This document shows positions 13,661 to 24,784 of a stretch of DNA of 64,000 bases, piece by piece. This DNA is from Amylostereum areolatum (Eukaryota; Basidiomycota; Agaricomycetes; Russulales; Stereaceae): assembly GCA_012932865.1 (NCBI GenBank), contig SAXG01000018.1, positions 558,001-622,000 on the forward strand, read 5' to 3'. Numbering within the stretch: the first letter of the stretch is position 1; every line of letters starts with the position of its first letter. Below the pieces are notes generated by a model that made no database searches, was not told the origin of the DNA, and saw only the letters and a list, made by a program, of their open reading frames with translations. The position numbers and the translations under genes are program-made.

Positions 13661-13794
13661 CACAGCAAACAAACCCGGTTTACGGGGAAAGGCTGGGGAT
13701 AGGCAGATATCCGGGGATTTTTAACCTTTTAAGGTCTTTTTTACCCTATCCTCGGCCTGTCCCCGTCGGGGCTAACTGGGGTTTGTTTGCAGTG
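13661..13794. repeat. Long imperfect inverted repeat (hairpin / MITE-like element)
   Basis: The left arm begins CACAGCAAACAAACCC at 13661. The reverse complement of the right end (about 13794 downward) begins CACTGCAAACAAACCC. Similarity continues inward (left GGGGAAAGGCTGGGGATAGG; right GGGGACAGGCCGAGGATAGG), so each arm is about 45-50 nt around a T-rich centre. It lies about 150 bp upstream of the BTB gene start and about 260 bp past the end of the next gene, inside the gap 13507-14055, which otherwise shows nothing. No convincing target-site duplication is visible. It may be a small MITE or a structural hairpin. Confidence 0.6.
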
Positions 13795-14055
13795 TGTACG
13801 ATTGCAGGCGTAAATATATGAATGTAAGGGAAAGTATACCCAATGGACAATCAGAGAACGAAGAATGGGAAAGAGTGTAGGATTCCGTATCGAAAGGTGT
13901 AGGAAGTAATATAAAAATGAGTGGAGTTGGCGGACAGGGGACGTACATAAACAAAGCATCTTCGCGAACGCCCAAATGCAGCAGAACAAGAACCAAGAAT
14001 GCCACGCCATCAAGTGCCTCAACATGCAACACAGCCGACCTGGACGCCAGTACAG

Positions 14056-15574
14056 TCAACCTGGCGTACGTCTTTGAGACCGTGGGGCCGGGACGATGGA
14101 TACAGGTAGACGGCTTCCACGAGGAGGAGGCGAGAGCTCGCGAGGATGTGGGTGACTGAATTTCTCGCCGGCTTCTTTGAGTGGGATCAGAGAGGAATAT
14201 AAGAGCTTGGGGGGTCCAGATACGGCTCGTTTGGTGGACGCCGATGACATGTGAGAAGGTGCAGTGACGGTGGACTTGATGTAGGCCAAAGATACAGTCG
14301 TGGGACGTACGTCTATCACATCCTGGGAAGGCGTCAGCAAGGGTTGAAACATCATAACCAACAAGGACGTACCCCGCATTTGCCGTCTTTCTCCGACACT
14401 GACGACGTAGACGCGACCCTACGAGATGTGGGGGGCAACATGTCTACACGATGACTCTGGGCATGTGCTGATTTCGTCTTCGCATCGTCAAAGGTTGTGG
14501 AATTGAAAATTGGACGGGTGGGTCCTGACGTCTTCTGACCAAACACAAGGGCATCAGGGAGGGCAGACGAAGTACAAGGACAACCAAGCTCACCTCACGA
14601 AGCCCTTGTGCTGATGCGTGTTGGGCACCGAAGTGACGCGAAGAGACCTTAACTGGCGAGGCAGACACCTTTTCGATACGAGTGGTTCCACGCCCTGCGC
14701 CGACGACGGGTGGTCGTTTCTAAACAGATATGAGGGCCAATGCAGACAAAAAGAGTAAATGGCGCACCTTCAGTGGTCGAGGGCGTGGCAAGGCGGGGAT
14801 ATATGTCCCGCCATCTGTTTTGCTCTGGATATCTTCTGCCACTGGGTACAAGAATGACACACAGCGAGCCTGGGAATCTCCGTCGTCGTCCACGATCTCG
14901 CGCCGGAAGACATCCTCCAAGCTCTTGAAAGGATCGTGCATGAGTTGATAATCCTCCACGTCTATGGCATCAACGTCGGGGATAAAATCTGGGATGGTAG
15001 GGTTCAAAGCACGGCGCAACTCGGCGAAAAGTTCTGGAAGTGAGGGCAGATGTTGCCTTCCAGCATCACCGCTGGAAGATGAGGAAGAGGATAACGAAGA
15101 TTGGATTGAGGCCGTTTCGAACGCGTCAAACACGCGCCCCGTTCTTCGAGCCCGTCTGGAGGATCGGAATGTGACTTCGTCTTCACAGTTCAAACGCGCG
15201 AGAAGGTGTTCGGGAACATCGTCATCCTCGTCATCATTGTCACTGTATAAGCCCGCCGTCGCGCGATGGGAGGAGTCGCGGATCCAGGACAGGTCGATCG
15301 GCACGAGTTCGGCGGAAGGACTGTTTGGCGGGGGAGGGTAGTCGATCCAAGAGCTTCGGCGCGTGCTACCCACTGACGAGGGAACGGAAAGGTCGCTTCC
15401 ACGGCGATACATAGAGGTGCGTTCGGGGAGAGGGGAGAGGGGGAAGGGGAAGCTGCCGTCACAAAGGCTGAACATCTCCGAGGGGGCGTCGTAGGCACTG
15501 CTTTTATCCATCGGGGATCGGGGTTGTGAGAGTTTCACGGATGGAGGTGGCAAGTGTAGTGAGGGTGGGATCAC
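14056..15574 (-). CDS. Conserved hypothetical protein, family A/B member A
   Basis: Four exons join in frame at clean GT-AG sites: 15574-14768, 14719-14594, 14534-14373 and 14322-14056 (453 aa). No known domain recognised. The N-terminal half is Ser/Pro-rich and acidic. It contains two blocks shared with the gene at 27676-29205: PPNSPSAELVPIDLSWIR, and a longer one starting LPSLPELFAELRRALN and ending DFIPDVDAIDVEDYQLMH. The C-terminal exons carry two copies of a short motif also found in the paralogue: IFNSTTFDDAKTKSAHA in exon 3 and LLYSSLIPLKEAGEKFSH in exon 4. The start could instead be the internal Met of MDKSSAYDAPSEMF. The gene is real on the evidence of four phase-consistent introns plus a paralogue of nearly equal length. 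Function unknown. Confidence 0.75.
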
Positions 15575-16137
15575 GGAATAGAGGTGGCACTGTGAGAGCC
15601 GGCCTCAAGGATGGTTGAGGAAAGTCTTGTAGTGTGGGGCACGGAGGTGGGAGGCGGCGGATCGACTGCTCTCAGAATGGACATGGAGGAAGTGTATCGC
15701 GCATCCAATCGCGTTGGTACCAAGCCGAGAGGCCAGCTTTGTGGGAGGCCAAAGGGAGCCATGACAATGAGTGGCCAACGACAAAGGTTGGCAGATGCAA
15801 AGGGATAATCAAGACTAGCGGGCGAGTTGTACTGACTTTGTCTTCAGTGGCGTGGCTAACACCTTGGCGAGGTTTGAGACTCTCAAAGTATAGGGCGACA
15901 GTAGGCAGCTCTGTTGCGTTGTTCTGATCAACGATTTCAAACGCAGTACGCGTCAGCTCGACCTGTATAAGCAGCATCCTGTCTGCTCTAAAGCGTTAGG
16001 GTATTGGTGGAAGTCGAACGTGAGGTAAGGTGGGACATACGTTCGCCCACCAACCCTGGAGCCGCTTCAGCCAATTCGCTCGCTAGCTTCTACTGTCAAC
16101 GTTTCCATCTGTGCCTCGCGAGCTGCGCACGCCATCC
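15575..16137. other. Region with weak minus-strand coding signs
   Basis: A minus-strand stretch around 15970-15840 reads smoothly (RMLLIQVELTRTAFEIVDQ, LPTVALYFESLKPRQ) and ends at a GT donor. A possible start lies at 16133 (MACAAREAQMETL). I could not join the pieces without forcing splice sites, because all frames close near 16090. A small multi-exon gene is possible; it is not supported well enough to call. Confidence 0.25.
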
Positions 16138-17103
16138 TTAAGGTGAACCGCAAGGTCTTTCAATGTCTTTTGAACGCTGGATTTCGTGTAGTTGCATGCT
16201 GTTGCATGGTTGGGTAGGGCGATGAAGTTTTCGAGGTGGGTTGAGGGTATGGTATATCATTGGCACGGCCATGGCTTTAAGAAAGTGAAGCTGGGGTATC
16301 TCTGTCGTCGTGGAAGATGTCCAGGAAAGAGAGAGAAGATACTCCATTTGCGATGGGTCGAAGGCGAAGGAGTAGTCAGGTCTCTCGCCGAGCGTCAAAT
16401 CCGATTCGTTTAGGCCAAAGTAGCACCGGAAATGGTTGAGATATGCATCAACTTCAATATTCGCGTCAGTTCACACGGTAGAAAGCCTACAGACAAAGTG
16501 TGGCCCGGATGATTTGTGGCAACACGTCTTGCGACGTTCCCTAAATCCTCGCTCCGAACTGTACGCCAGAACTCGAACATCACGCACATTTCGGTCGGAT
16601 CGCGCCAGGCTTTATACCGTTCCAACTCTGGCAACGGACATATTGATGAGCACGACTCTCAAACCGGATTTCCTCGAGTGGCCAGAAAATATAGCGAATG
16701 GTCAGAACTGACGAGCCGATCTTTGCTGTCTCAAACTCTTCTGTTCTGCGGACTGTTGGAATACGACCAGGTAAGTGACCAAAAGCGCGTCGACAGCGCA
16801 AGGCCATTCAAGTCAGCTCACCGGTAGCAAGAGTACTTTTCTGCCAACTTCAAATGTGAGTGTTTCGCGGCGTACCGTTATGATGGATGCTGGCCCTTCT
16901 TCCTCCACCAAATCCTCTGATATACTGATGGCTTCTGGTCCGGAGGGGGGCTGTTGGGTCATCTCGTTCTCCTGGAGAAGGCAGACATTGACTGCTCAAT
17001 GAGAGCATTCCAGTGAATACAAGAAGAATAACCGTACCTGATCGATATTGGCCATGGTCTGCGTGAAGCGGGTAGGTCCTTCTCTCGAAATCTTGATATC
17101 CAT
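16138..17103 (-). CDS. Hypothetical multi-exon protein
   Basis: Start ATG at 17103-17101 (MDIKISREGPTRFTQ). A clear intron follows the codons for ANIDQ, then an exon reading ENEMTQQPPSGPEAIS and TVRRETLTFEVGRKVLLL. Further exons read RTEEFETAKIGSSVLTI, then ELERYKAWRDPTEMC to ATNHPGHT. An intron from GTCTGTAGG to ATTGAAG then leads into DAYLNHFRCYFGLNESDLTL and PDYSFAFDPSQMEYLL, ending near 16138. The frame change near 16640 needs one more splice that I could not fix. FEVGRKVLLLP resembles the start of mushroom BTB domains but is too short to call. Unknown function; gene existence moderately supported. Confidence 0.4.
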
Positions 17104-17402
17104 TCTCCATTTCTTCCTGCAGCCTTTATATCTTCACTAAGGCGTTGTTTACAGAGGGGACACTAGGGTGGCAAAGTTTGGGGAGGCGAAAAAATAATGA
17201 GGCCCGCTGCGTCGCTGACCTCTTCCCAAATCGGGCGGACAATAGCTCGCGTAAGAACCTCGGCTGAGCCGTTATCACACATAAACACAATCCATCGTTC
17301 TGTCTCCATTCCATCCTCACCTGTTCACCTCCTCTCTATACTCCTTCCTGTCCCGCTACAGTCCGCATTCCATTCTCTTACACGCCCGCGCCCGCAGCCA
17401 CG

Positions 17403-18474
17403 ATGGACACATCTAACACGCAATGCGTTGACCCCGAGATCCGTCGACCAGTACGTACCGTAGCACTTTCCTTCCGCCCAACGTGGCTGACCTCGTCCCC
17501 AGTCCATTTGCTCCTTTGCCAGCGAAGAGACAATCTGTCTTGAAGACGCTTTGAAGTCCTGCCCTCCGTCTCCTGCGGAATCCATCAAGGACTTCTCCCC
17601 CTTCCACGAACGCCCCAAATCTCCCCTGGCTCGTGCGGCCCGTATGGCCCTCAAGGTTTTCCCATTCGCCCTTCCTTCCTCAAGCCGCAGCCCATCCACA
17701 TCCGCATCATCTTCATCTACTTCCCTAGACGACCTGAGCCTCTTCTCCGGGAGCAGCTCCAGCGCAAGCCCCCTCACCGATGACACCTCTGCCGAGGATC
17801 TCGAGGAGTGGGACGCGATGCTGCGTGGCATAGAAAAGACTTCAAGTACCCCGCACCGTAGTCGTACTTCGAGCTGCTCCACATCTCCCATAGTGTATTC
17901 TCCGTGTCCTACGAAAGCCATCGTACCCTTCCCTCACGAACCCACCCCTTCCCGTGACTTCCTCTCTCCCATTCTCCCTCGATCGCGCAAGCACAGTGCC
18001 ATTCAACCAACTATCAACCCGAACGCCCCCTTCTCTCTCCCCACCTCGCCGTCCTCGCCTTCAACGAGCCCATCCATCTCCCCGTCGCCCACACCCGCGA
18101 CACGCATCTACAGCCCTGCTTCGACTCGCGCGACAAGCCCAATTTCCGAAGGCGTTTCTCCTATTTCTCGTCCGGAAAGCCCTGAAGATGGATTGGGTGC
18201 CTGGAGTTTTGGTCGCATGAGCGAGATGCTCGAGCGCCCTTCCAGCCCTAATGGCGAGAATGAACGTCCGTCGCTACTACGACCTCTGTTTCGCGATCGG
18301 AGCATGTCTCCTTCATTCTCGCCATCCCCGTCGCGCGCGGTTAGCCCCATCGCTGCAAGTTCGAGACCGACGTCCCCTTTCCGACGCATTCGCCCGCCGC
18401 AGACCTTTGTGGGATTTTCGATCGAAATGAAGCAGGAAACGGAGACGTTTGATGACTTCTCGGATGAAGAGTAG
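17403..18474 (+). CDS. Hypothetical Ser/Pro-rich protein
   Basis: Two exons: 17403-17450 and 17503-18474 (339 aa), with a phase-0 intron GTACGT...CCCCAG. Start at MDTSNTQCVDPEIRRP; this ATG gives the only open join. The protein is dominated by Ser, Pro and Thr, with many SP dipeptides that would suit proline-directed kinases. It has short ordered-looking islands EDLEEWDAMLRGIEK and GLGAWSFGRMSEMLE, a basic RRIRPPQTFVGF and an acidic tail TFDDFSDEE. No domain recognised. About 300 bp separate it from the divergent gene at 17103, so the two may share a promoter region. Confidence 0.65.
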
Positions 18475-19034
18475 TAGTTTGTGTCTTGCTACGCTTTCGG
18501 ACTCTTGGTAACTTGCCATACTTAATCTACGCCGTCTCTCTATAGCTGTATAATCTGTATCGTCCCCTCATGTACCTATGCCCCCATGCCCCACATATGC
18601 TATGCCACTGTGTACTATTCCGGCGAGTCTGGAACGGAAGGCGAGGAGGACGGACGGAGACCGAGGCTGATTCGGGAAGACTGCGGGGGTGTTGCCGCGC
18701 GCCCGCGCCGGGACAGCTGGAACTGACCAGGGCCTGCCTTGGGCCTTCGCCGGGGCTCCCTTGCCACCTGAACACACCGACGGCACATGTTCGAATAAAT
18801 CTTCCGCCTTTCCCTCTCTCACTTTCGTTTCTTCCCCCCTTTGTTCTCAACAGCTTCCCCCTCGTGATTCGTCCTGCCACCTCGTGGCTGCGACAATCAC
18901 CGCCGCCGTGAGTGCGATCCCCGTCTCACCATCTCTCTTGTCTCTATATCCACCGTTTTCCCCGCCCCTTCTCTTCTCCTCTTCTTCTCTTTCCCCACAT
19001 CTCGCCGGACAGCTTTCCTCCCCTCGTCTCTCTG
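18475..19034. other. Intergenic / 5' leader, pyrimidine-rich
   Basis: This stretch holds the 3' end of the preceding gene and the promoter and leader of the next. From about 18800 to the ATG at 19035 it is strongly C/T-rich, as common in fungal core promoters and leaders. An in-frame upstream start at 18912 would add about 40 low-complexity residues and is not preferred. I see no gene. Confidence 0.4.
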
Positions 19035-20849
19035 ATGTATGTGGATGCCATCGGTTGCGATGAGGACTGGGAAATCCTGGGTGAAAAGTGGTGGTCCAAC
19101 TCGTTCGGCACCGTCACTTGGGCATATCCTCCACCAAGGCGACGAACAGGGTCACCCGCCTCATCCCCCAACCCCGTGACTCCCCGCTTCAAGCCCCCCT
19201 ACTATCACGACTTGCTTCTGCGGCCCCATGCGTCGAGGAGGGGGTGGTCGGTGTGCTGTGACCAGTGTCAAGAGTTGCGGGATCCCCTTTGTCCGTGCGA
19301 AGGGAGGGACGCCGGTGGGGGTGGGAGCGGAGGTGGGGTCGAGCTCAGGCGGGATCTGTTGGGAGTGGAGGCCGTGAGACAGGTTCTGGAGGCATACGAG
19401 AGCTCGGTTGGTATCGTCACCACGGACGATAGGGGGGCACCAGTGGACATCGCGGCCCTCGCCGTCCGCGTCGGTCTCCTCAACGGGGACACTCCTCCGA
19501 CAGGCCTCGCTCAAGATCAATGGCGCCAGCAAGCGGAAGAAACCTTTCGTGACATCGTTGTCCCCCTCGACCCCGATGTCCTCCGCGATCTGTTGGCATC
19601 CCCTCCCGACGATGCGCAGCCCGTGTTATCATTTCTCGACCGACAGCTTGACCCTTCACTGCCCTCCGAGGAGGAGAAGGAGCCGCTTCCGGAAACGCCC
19701 AAGCCCCGAAGAGACGTGCCGAGCATCAAGGAGCAGGTGGACATGGTCCTCCGCAAGATCGAGCTGGCTGCTGAGCGGGAGCCGGAAGACTCAGATTCTC
19801 AGGACGATATGGATGGTGCGTTATCTAGTTTCATGCCGCAGCCTCGTGACACTGACATGTCTGCTGTAGCTCTGTCCATGAAGAGGCGTCTATCTCGCCC
19901 CCCTTCATCGCCCTCCACCACGTCATCTTCCCCGGCCACATCGTCCTCCGACGAGCTGCAGTCCGTGTCATCATATCACACCGCCCGTACCCGTTCGAAT
20001 TCGTTGCCATCCGTAAACCTCAAGCGGGACGATCAAGGTTTCTACACCTCGGTGGACGATGATCTGTCCCTGGATGACCCCGTGCCTTCCTTCCTCGTCG
20101 GCCACGGACATCGCTCACGGAAGCCCATGTCGAAGACTCGAGCCATGGTGGACTCCATGCGGGAAGGTACCGAGGATGAGGACGAGAAACGGGGCGCTTT
20201 GGCTTTCTCCGTCTCGCGCCTCTTCCAACGGAGTGGCGACGGTTGGATCCGCATGGTTAGTGATGACGTGCCGGATATGAACAAGAATTTCGGCTTGCGC
20301 AATGCGGACCCGTTCCACAATCCTGCGGAGGACGCTTCGGACCTCGAAGACCTGTGGCCGATGGGCTCTACACTCGGCTCACCGTTTTCGGACGCGAAGA
20401 AGCTAGCAGACAAGTCTGTGAAACACCAGCCGAAGCATGGACGTCGCGCGTCGACGATGGTCACATCAAGTGATGGGTGGATTGACACGTCCAACAACAA
20501 GGACGTTCCTAAATCCACTAACATGCAGCGCAAGCACCGTTCGCGTAGCACTCAGCTACACAACCCGCAAGGTTCTGCTGGCAAGTTCGTAATGCCTCCG
20601 CTCCCACCCCCGCCCCCCATGCCGATGCACAATGCAGGGTACCCATATCCCTATCCTGGCCCAAACATGACTTACCCCTCGCATGCACCTCCGGCATTTC
20701 CGGCCTATGCACCTCCTGCGACTCTTCCAGCGTATCACTCTGCATTCGCCTACCCTGTATTAGGCGCGCCAGGTTACGCACCCCCCGGCCATATGTTCCC
20801 CACTGCTGGCGGATTCGGCGGCCCAAGCATACATCCACCTTGGCATTAG
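19035..20849 (+). CDS. Hypothetical protein with Pro/Tyr-rich C-terminus
   Basis: Start preferred at ATG 19035 (MYVDAIGCDEDWEILGEKWW). The N-terminal 60 residues look ordered, with Trp-rich DWEILGEKWWSNSF and a Cys cluster CCDQCQELRDPLCPC. A helical, acidic middle follows (GVEAVRQVLEAYESS, SIKEQVDMVLRKIELAAE), then Ser-rich linkers. A conserved-looking block reads WIRMVSDDVPDMNKNFG. The tail of about 80 residues is Pro/Ala/Tyr/Gly-rich (PPLPPPPPMPM, HAPPAFPAYAPPATL). A 54-nt GT-AG stretch at about 19815-19868 may be a frame-preserving intron. With it removed the protein is about 586 aa. I do not recognise the family; CxxC pairs might bind a metal, which is inference. Confidence 0.6.
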   Translation: MYVDAIGCDEDWEILGEKWWSNSFGTVTWAYPPPRRRTGSPASSPNPVTPRFKPPYYHDLLLRPHASRRGWSVCCDQCQELRDPLCPCEGRDAGGGGSGGGVELRRDLLGVEAVRQVLEAYESSVGIVTTDDRGAPVDIAALAVRVGLLNGDTPPTGLAQDQWRQQAEETFRDIVVPLDPDVLRDLLASPPDDAQPVLSFLDRQLDPSLPSEEEKEPLPETPKPRRDVPSIKEQVDMVLRKIELAAEREPEDSDSQDDMDGALSSFMPQPRDTDMSAVALSMKRRLSRPPSSPSTTSSSPATSSSDELQSVSSYHTARTRSNSLPSVNLKRDDQGFYTSVDDDLSLDDPVPSFLVGHGHRSRKPMSKTRAMVDSMREGTEDEDEKRGALAFSVSRLFQRSGDGWIRMVSDDVPDMNKNFGLRNADPFHNPAEDASDLEDLWPMGSTLGSPFSDAKKLADKSVKHQPKHGRRASTMVTSSDGWIDTSNNKDVPKSTNMQRKHRSRSTQLHNPQGSAGKFVMPPLPPPPPMPMHNAGYPYPYPGPNMTYPSHAPPAFPAYAPPATLPAYHSAFAYPVLGAPGYAPPGHMFPTAGGFGGPSIHPPWH

Positions 20850-21745
20850 CATTTTCCTATTATCATCATCATCGTCCCCATTCCCCATTCCCCATTCCCA
20901 TTCCCCAGCCCCAACCTCATTGCATATCCTTCCCAGCCCCGTCACGATCAGCCATGCTTTTCCTGCCTTCTATCTCACCTGATCCATATTCCTTTATCGC
21001 GTTCAAGTCCTTTGCATAATGTTTAACCCCCATAAACACCGTCATCCACATCATTTCATTTACATACAATCGCATGGACTGCATCCTGTTCCCTCTCTCC
21101 GCCTCCTCTCTGTTGCTCTTGTTCTGGCTATACGACTTGGACGAGCCCGCATATCGCGGCTCGATGTATGTGTTACTTTATTGTGCTCTCCTCTCTTCTC
21201 CGTCCCCACGTCTTCGTTCTCTCTCCTTTTTGGTTTCTTGGCTCCACCGCAAAGTAGTCTGTCTAGTTTTATCGTATGCACCTCCCTTGCCGTTCGAAAT
21301 ATGATCACGTCGTATCCTTCGTCTTTCCACTCCTATTTTATGTATCGGGCGTGTGCTGGCTCCAGCGGCCGCCGTTCTCTATTGATCTCGAATTGAACTT
21401 CATCCAAACGTGGGCACCGCGAGGAAACAATTTGACTGGTGGTAGATAAACGACCGGGAACTTTTAGATTTGGGAGCATGAGCAGGAGAATATACAGCAT
21501 ACATACAGCATACAACACGGCACCGACAACTGGTAACGGATATGGAACACAATAGAACAAGCGACAAATGAACAGATGGTGGAGATAAGAGACAAAACGT
21601 AAGAAGAGTCCGGAAACACATAATTCGGATCAGACAAACCATGCCCCACCTATGGCTACAGTAAACAGGCACTTGACAACAAACGTGGCATACAGGACAG
21701 TTCGATACACTAAGGATAAATCAGACAGGCGTAGCGTTGGGGCCG
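20850..21745. other. Intergenic with short satellite
   Basis: The gap lies between convergent genes. A CATTCCC/CCATTCCCC run sits at about 20877-20909, in the likely 3' untranslated region of the plus-strand gene. Small hydrophobic open frames at 21019-21400 and on the minus strand at 21333-21672 have no family resemblance. I see no supported gene. Confidence 0.4.
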
Positions 21746-22879
21746 TTAAGCCCTGACGAGGGGTCCCATGGCATGCGCCGCCTTGAACTGTTCCCAACGG
21801 GCGAGGGCAGCGGCGCGGGCGGCGGCCCGCTTGACGGAGGAGGAAGAGGGCGGTGAGCGAGGGGAACGTGTTTGATGGTAGACGGGAGTCTTGGGAATTG
21901 AGGGAACGCGAGTGCTAGTGACCATGGGGAGCCGACGAGTGGATCTGGGCGGAGTGCAGGGCACGGAGAACGGCTTGCCTTTAGTCGGCGTGGTTATCAG
22001 TGGGAAGAGCTTGACGCCAACAGCGTTCGAAGGCGTGTCGGGGAACCTAACAGGGGCCGTGCTGGGAGATATCACAGGATTTTTTGTGGTTGGGGTGGTG
22101 GCGACCGGAGAGATGGGCCTCGGCATGGCGCATGTCGGTGATGCCGCCTCAAAGGGGTTGAATTCGGGAACGGCGGCCTTCGCCTTCTTGTCGTTAAATG
22201 ATGGGCGGGAAATCGGCAGCTGCAGCTGGATAATGGGGGAATCGGACGCTACGACGTCGATGTGGAGCTGGACAGGCTTGCGCGCGGGCGAGGCTAGTCC
22301 GGAGGGGTGTCGCACGCCCTCGTAGAGGGTGGATTTCTCGCGCTTCTCCTGCCGCTTCTTGACGGCAGCAATGAGCTCCTTGAAGTCCTGCTTGACGGCG
22401 CTGGGGGACAAGGGGGAAGGAAGATCAGGGAAGCGGAAGCCGGAGCACTGTGTGAGGGGGAAGGAGTGAGCAAGGGCGGAAGGGAGAGGGGAGAAGCGAT
22501 CTTACCGATGGACTGATGCAGCCGAGAGTGGGCGATTTTTTGGCCAGCGAAACCCGCCGCGCGGGCGGGGGGCGGCTCTTGAGACCGAAGCGACTTGTGC
22601 GCGAGGATTCGATTTGCGGGGTGGGGCCGGGAAGCACGAAGGTCTCGGAGGGGGAGAGCTCGCCATCGGCTGTGAGGGTGAAGCCGTCATCTTGGTTGAT
22701 GTCGAGCTCGACGGGGTCGGGCGCCTTTTGGGTGGGGGTCATGTCGAAGCGGAGTTTGCGGGTCGTGCGAGAGTGCGCAGAGCGCGAGAACTTGAACGGG
22801 TACTACAGGATTGGTGGGGGTCAGCGGGGTAGGACAGTGAAGGGAGATAGATACGGACAGCAAACATGGACATTTTCAT
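21746..22879 (-). CDS. Hypothetical Pro/Ser-rich nuclear-type protein
   Basis: Three exons join in phase 0: 22879-22859, 22802-22506 and 22447-21746 (339 aa). The first exon codes only MKMSMFA, a tiny first exon typical of fungi. The protein then has a basic stretch (KFSRSAHSRTTRKLRFD) and an acidic one (VELDINQDDGFTLTADGE). A helical basic motif follows (AVKQDFKELIAAVKKRQEKR), then a long Pro/Thr/Ser-rich region with several TP sites. The end is an Ala-rich helix SVKRAAARAAALARWEQF. The basic stretches and TP/SP density fit a phosphorylated nuclear or cytoskeletal protein; no domain recognised. Confidence 0.65.
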
Positions 22880-24784
22880 AGAGTTAGATTGAGAAGCTTG
22901 GGGGGCTTAAAGGTTTTGTATAGGCTTGAGGAAGTTGACGGACAAGTTGGAAGAGGGGATACTAACCAATTGGGGCCTCAGATAGACACCTTGCCTTTAT
23001 ATATCCTTCGCCATCCGGGATAAAATATTTCCAGAGGAACAATAGACACTCGGTTACCGCCTCGGAAAGGACAATGCGCATTGTGAGTGCGCACGTTCGG
23101 AGTTTGCCACTAGTCAAACTGGAACGCGCCTGATCGGCAGCCCTTGGAAACCATTACGGGTTAGACATAAGATTAAGCAAGATAATGTTGTCCACTTGGC
23201 CGCCAGAGGAGAGGAGGCCATGGCCATGGGCCGCCGTCGTCGTTCGTACGCGGCAAACCGAACTTCAAATCGTGGGTCAGACGATCTTGGATCACCATGC
23301 AGGGTAAACAGGCGCAAATAACGCAATGTCACGTGCCTATCTGCTCCTCTTGTCCCTCATCCCCAGTGAGAAAGCGGGATTTTCTGTGAGCTTCGGAGGG
23401 ATTCGCGGGTCCAGTTGTGATGGTCGACCGGGTTCACCGCGATTCCGGTGAACTTTCAGGTCCGCATGGAATGGCAGGCCAGGTTTGACACGGATTCCTT
23501 CGCACCGCGGCTCGCGTAGCACTGATGTAGCGTACCTTTCCTTGATGTGCTTAGAGGATCCCTTCCGTTGTCAGTTGGATGCTGTTGTATGTATTTTACG
23601 GTCGATTCGCATCGAGCCTCAACAAACTGGTGTCCCCTTTGTTTGTCGGTGTTCTACCTTATCTTAGTAGCAAGTCACTTTGAGTCGCGACAAACACGTA
23701 TCAACACCCATCTCTCGCGCGTTCGACTCTGTTCGACTTGTCGTTTTTCCCTTCGCCTCTATTACTGTCTCCTTCCTCCCGCACTCCGTATTTTTCTTCC
23801 TCCTCTGACCTCACCGGAGCCTTGCTTTGTGCGCTTTATGTTGATATATTGGAGAATGCAACTAACACATCACCAGGGCATACATCTGGATGAAGAACAA
23901 CTTTGCCAGTCATGCGGCCTCGTCGTTTGAAGAGCCCGGGGTACATGTACATAGCAGGGCTTGTGGTTGGACGGTGTCGAGCGCGGTTTGGACCGTTTGG
24001 TGAGTCTCTATGTTGTTCAAGGTGTCCAGATGGGCTGCTCCGTGTAGTAGTCGGCGTTGTCCGCCCGGCGCCCTCCCTCCCTTGACCCATTCCCCCTATT
24101 CTCCCCCCTCACACCATCATATCCCGACAGCAATGGTCAGACACGGCACAATCACTGGGAATGCGTCACCAGTGAGCACTTCGTGTCCACACATGTCTAC
24201 TTACTTCGAGTTTACAGTTTCCCCGTTCCGTGAACGCACACGAAAAACCTCAGGATTCCCGAAGGAGGGGTATATTAGTAGCGGGGTTGTACCATGTGTA
24301 TCCCGCTTGACGCTATGATACGAGTCCACCTGTGTACAATACACAATGTACATAATCCTTTATCCACCCTCAATATATCCTGTTGTCTGTCCCAATCTCC
24401 CACAAAGCTCAATCTGCTTGAATAGTGTGAACAATATATACAACAACCCTGTGCCAATTGACGCGAAGCTACATAACAGCAGGCAGGTTCAGGTACATAT
24501 GTCCGGCAACAGCAGACCATTGCGCGAAGTGACTCGTGTTGAATAGATTCCCAGTCAAAAATTATTGTCATCGCGTGTTCCAGCGATTCCGCGAGACACG
24601 TGTTCGCGAATCGACGAGAATCGCGTCGAAAATGACGGTTTCTCACTGGGCCTCATCCCCTCGCCGAGTCGCGTCTAACGTCCAACTCGCGTCTTCCTTG
24701 TACACTCATCCGCAACTCTACTTGATTGACGCGCATTGACGCGTGCTTAAAGTGTCTGGATAATTCACGCGTCGCGAACCGTAC
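22880..24784. other. Long intergenic region
   Basis: About 1.9 kb without a convincing gene, between the divergent genes starting at 22879 (-) and 24785 (+). It should hold both promoters. A 22-nt inverted repeat lies at 23432-23453 (listed separately). Open frames at 23547-23930, 23836-24090 and 24275-24646 show no family signs. Confidence 0.4.
23432..23453. repeat. Perfect 8-bp inverted repeat with 6-nt spacer
   Basis: GTTCACCG, then CGATTC, then CGGTGAAC. The arms are exact reverse complements. The CGG half-sites in everted/inverted layout resemble zinc-cluster transcription factor sites, but no factor can be named. Confidence 0.35.

Noticed and set aside
15672..16133. Small gene suggestive of a kinetochore-type coiled-coil protein
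   Set aside because: All frames close near 16090 and no consensus splice set joins the pieces.
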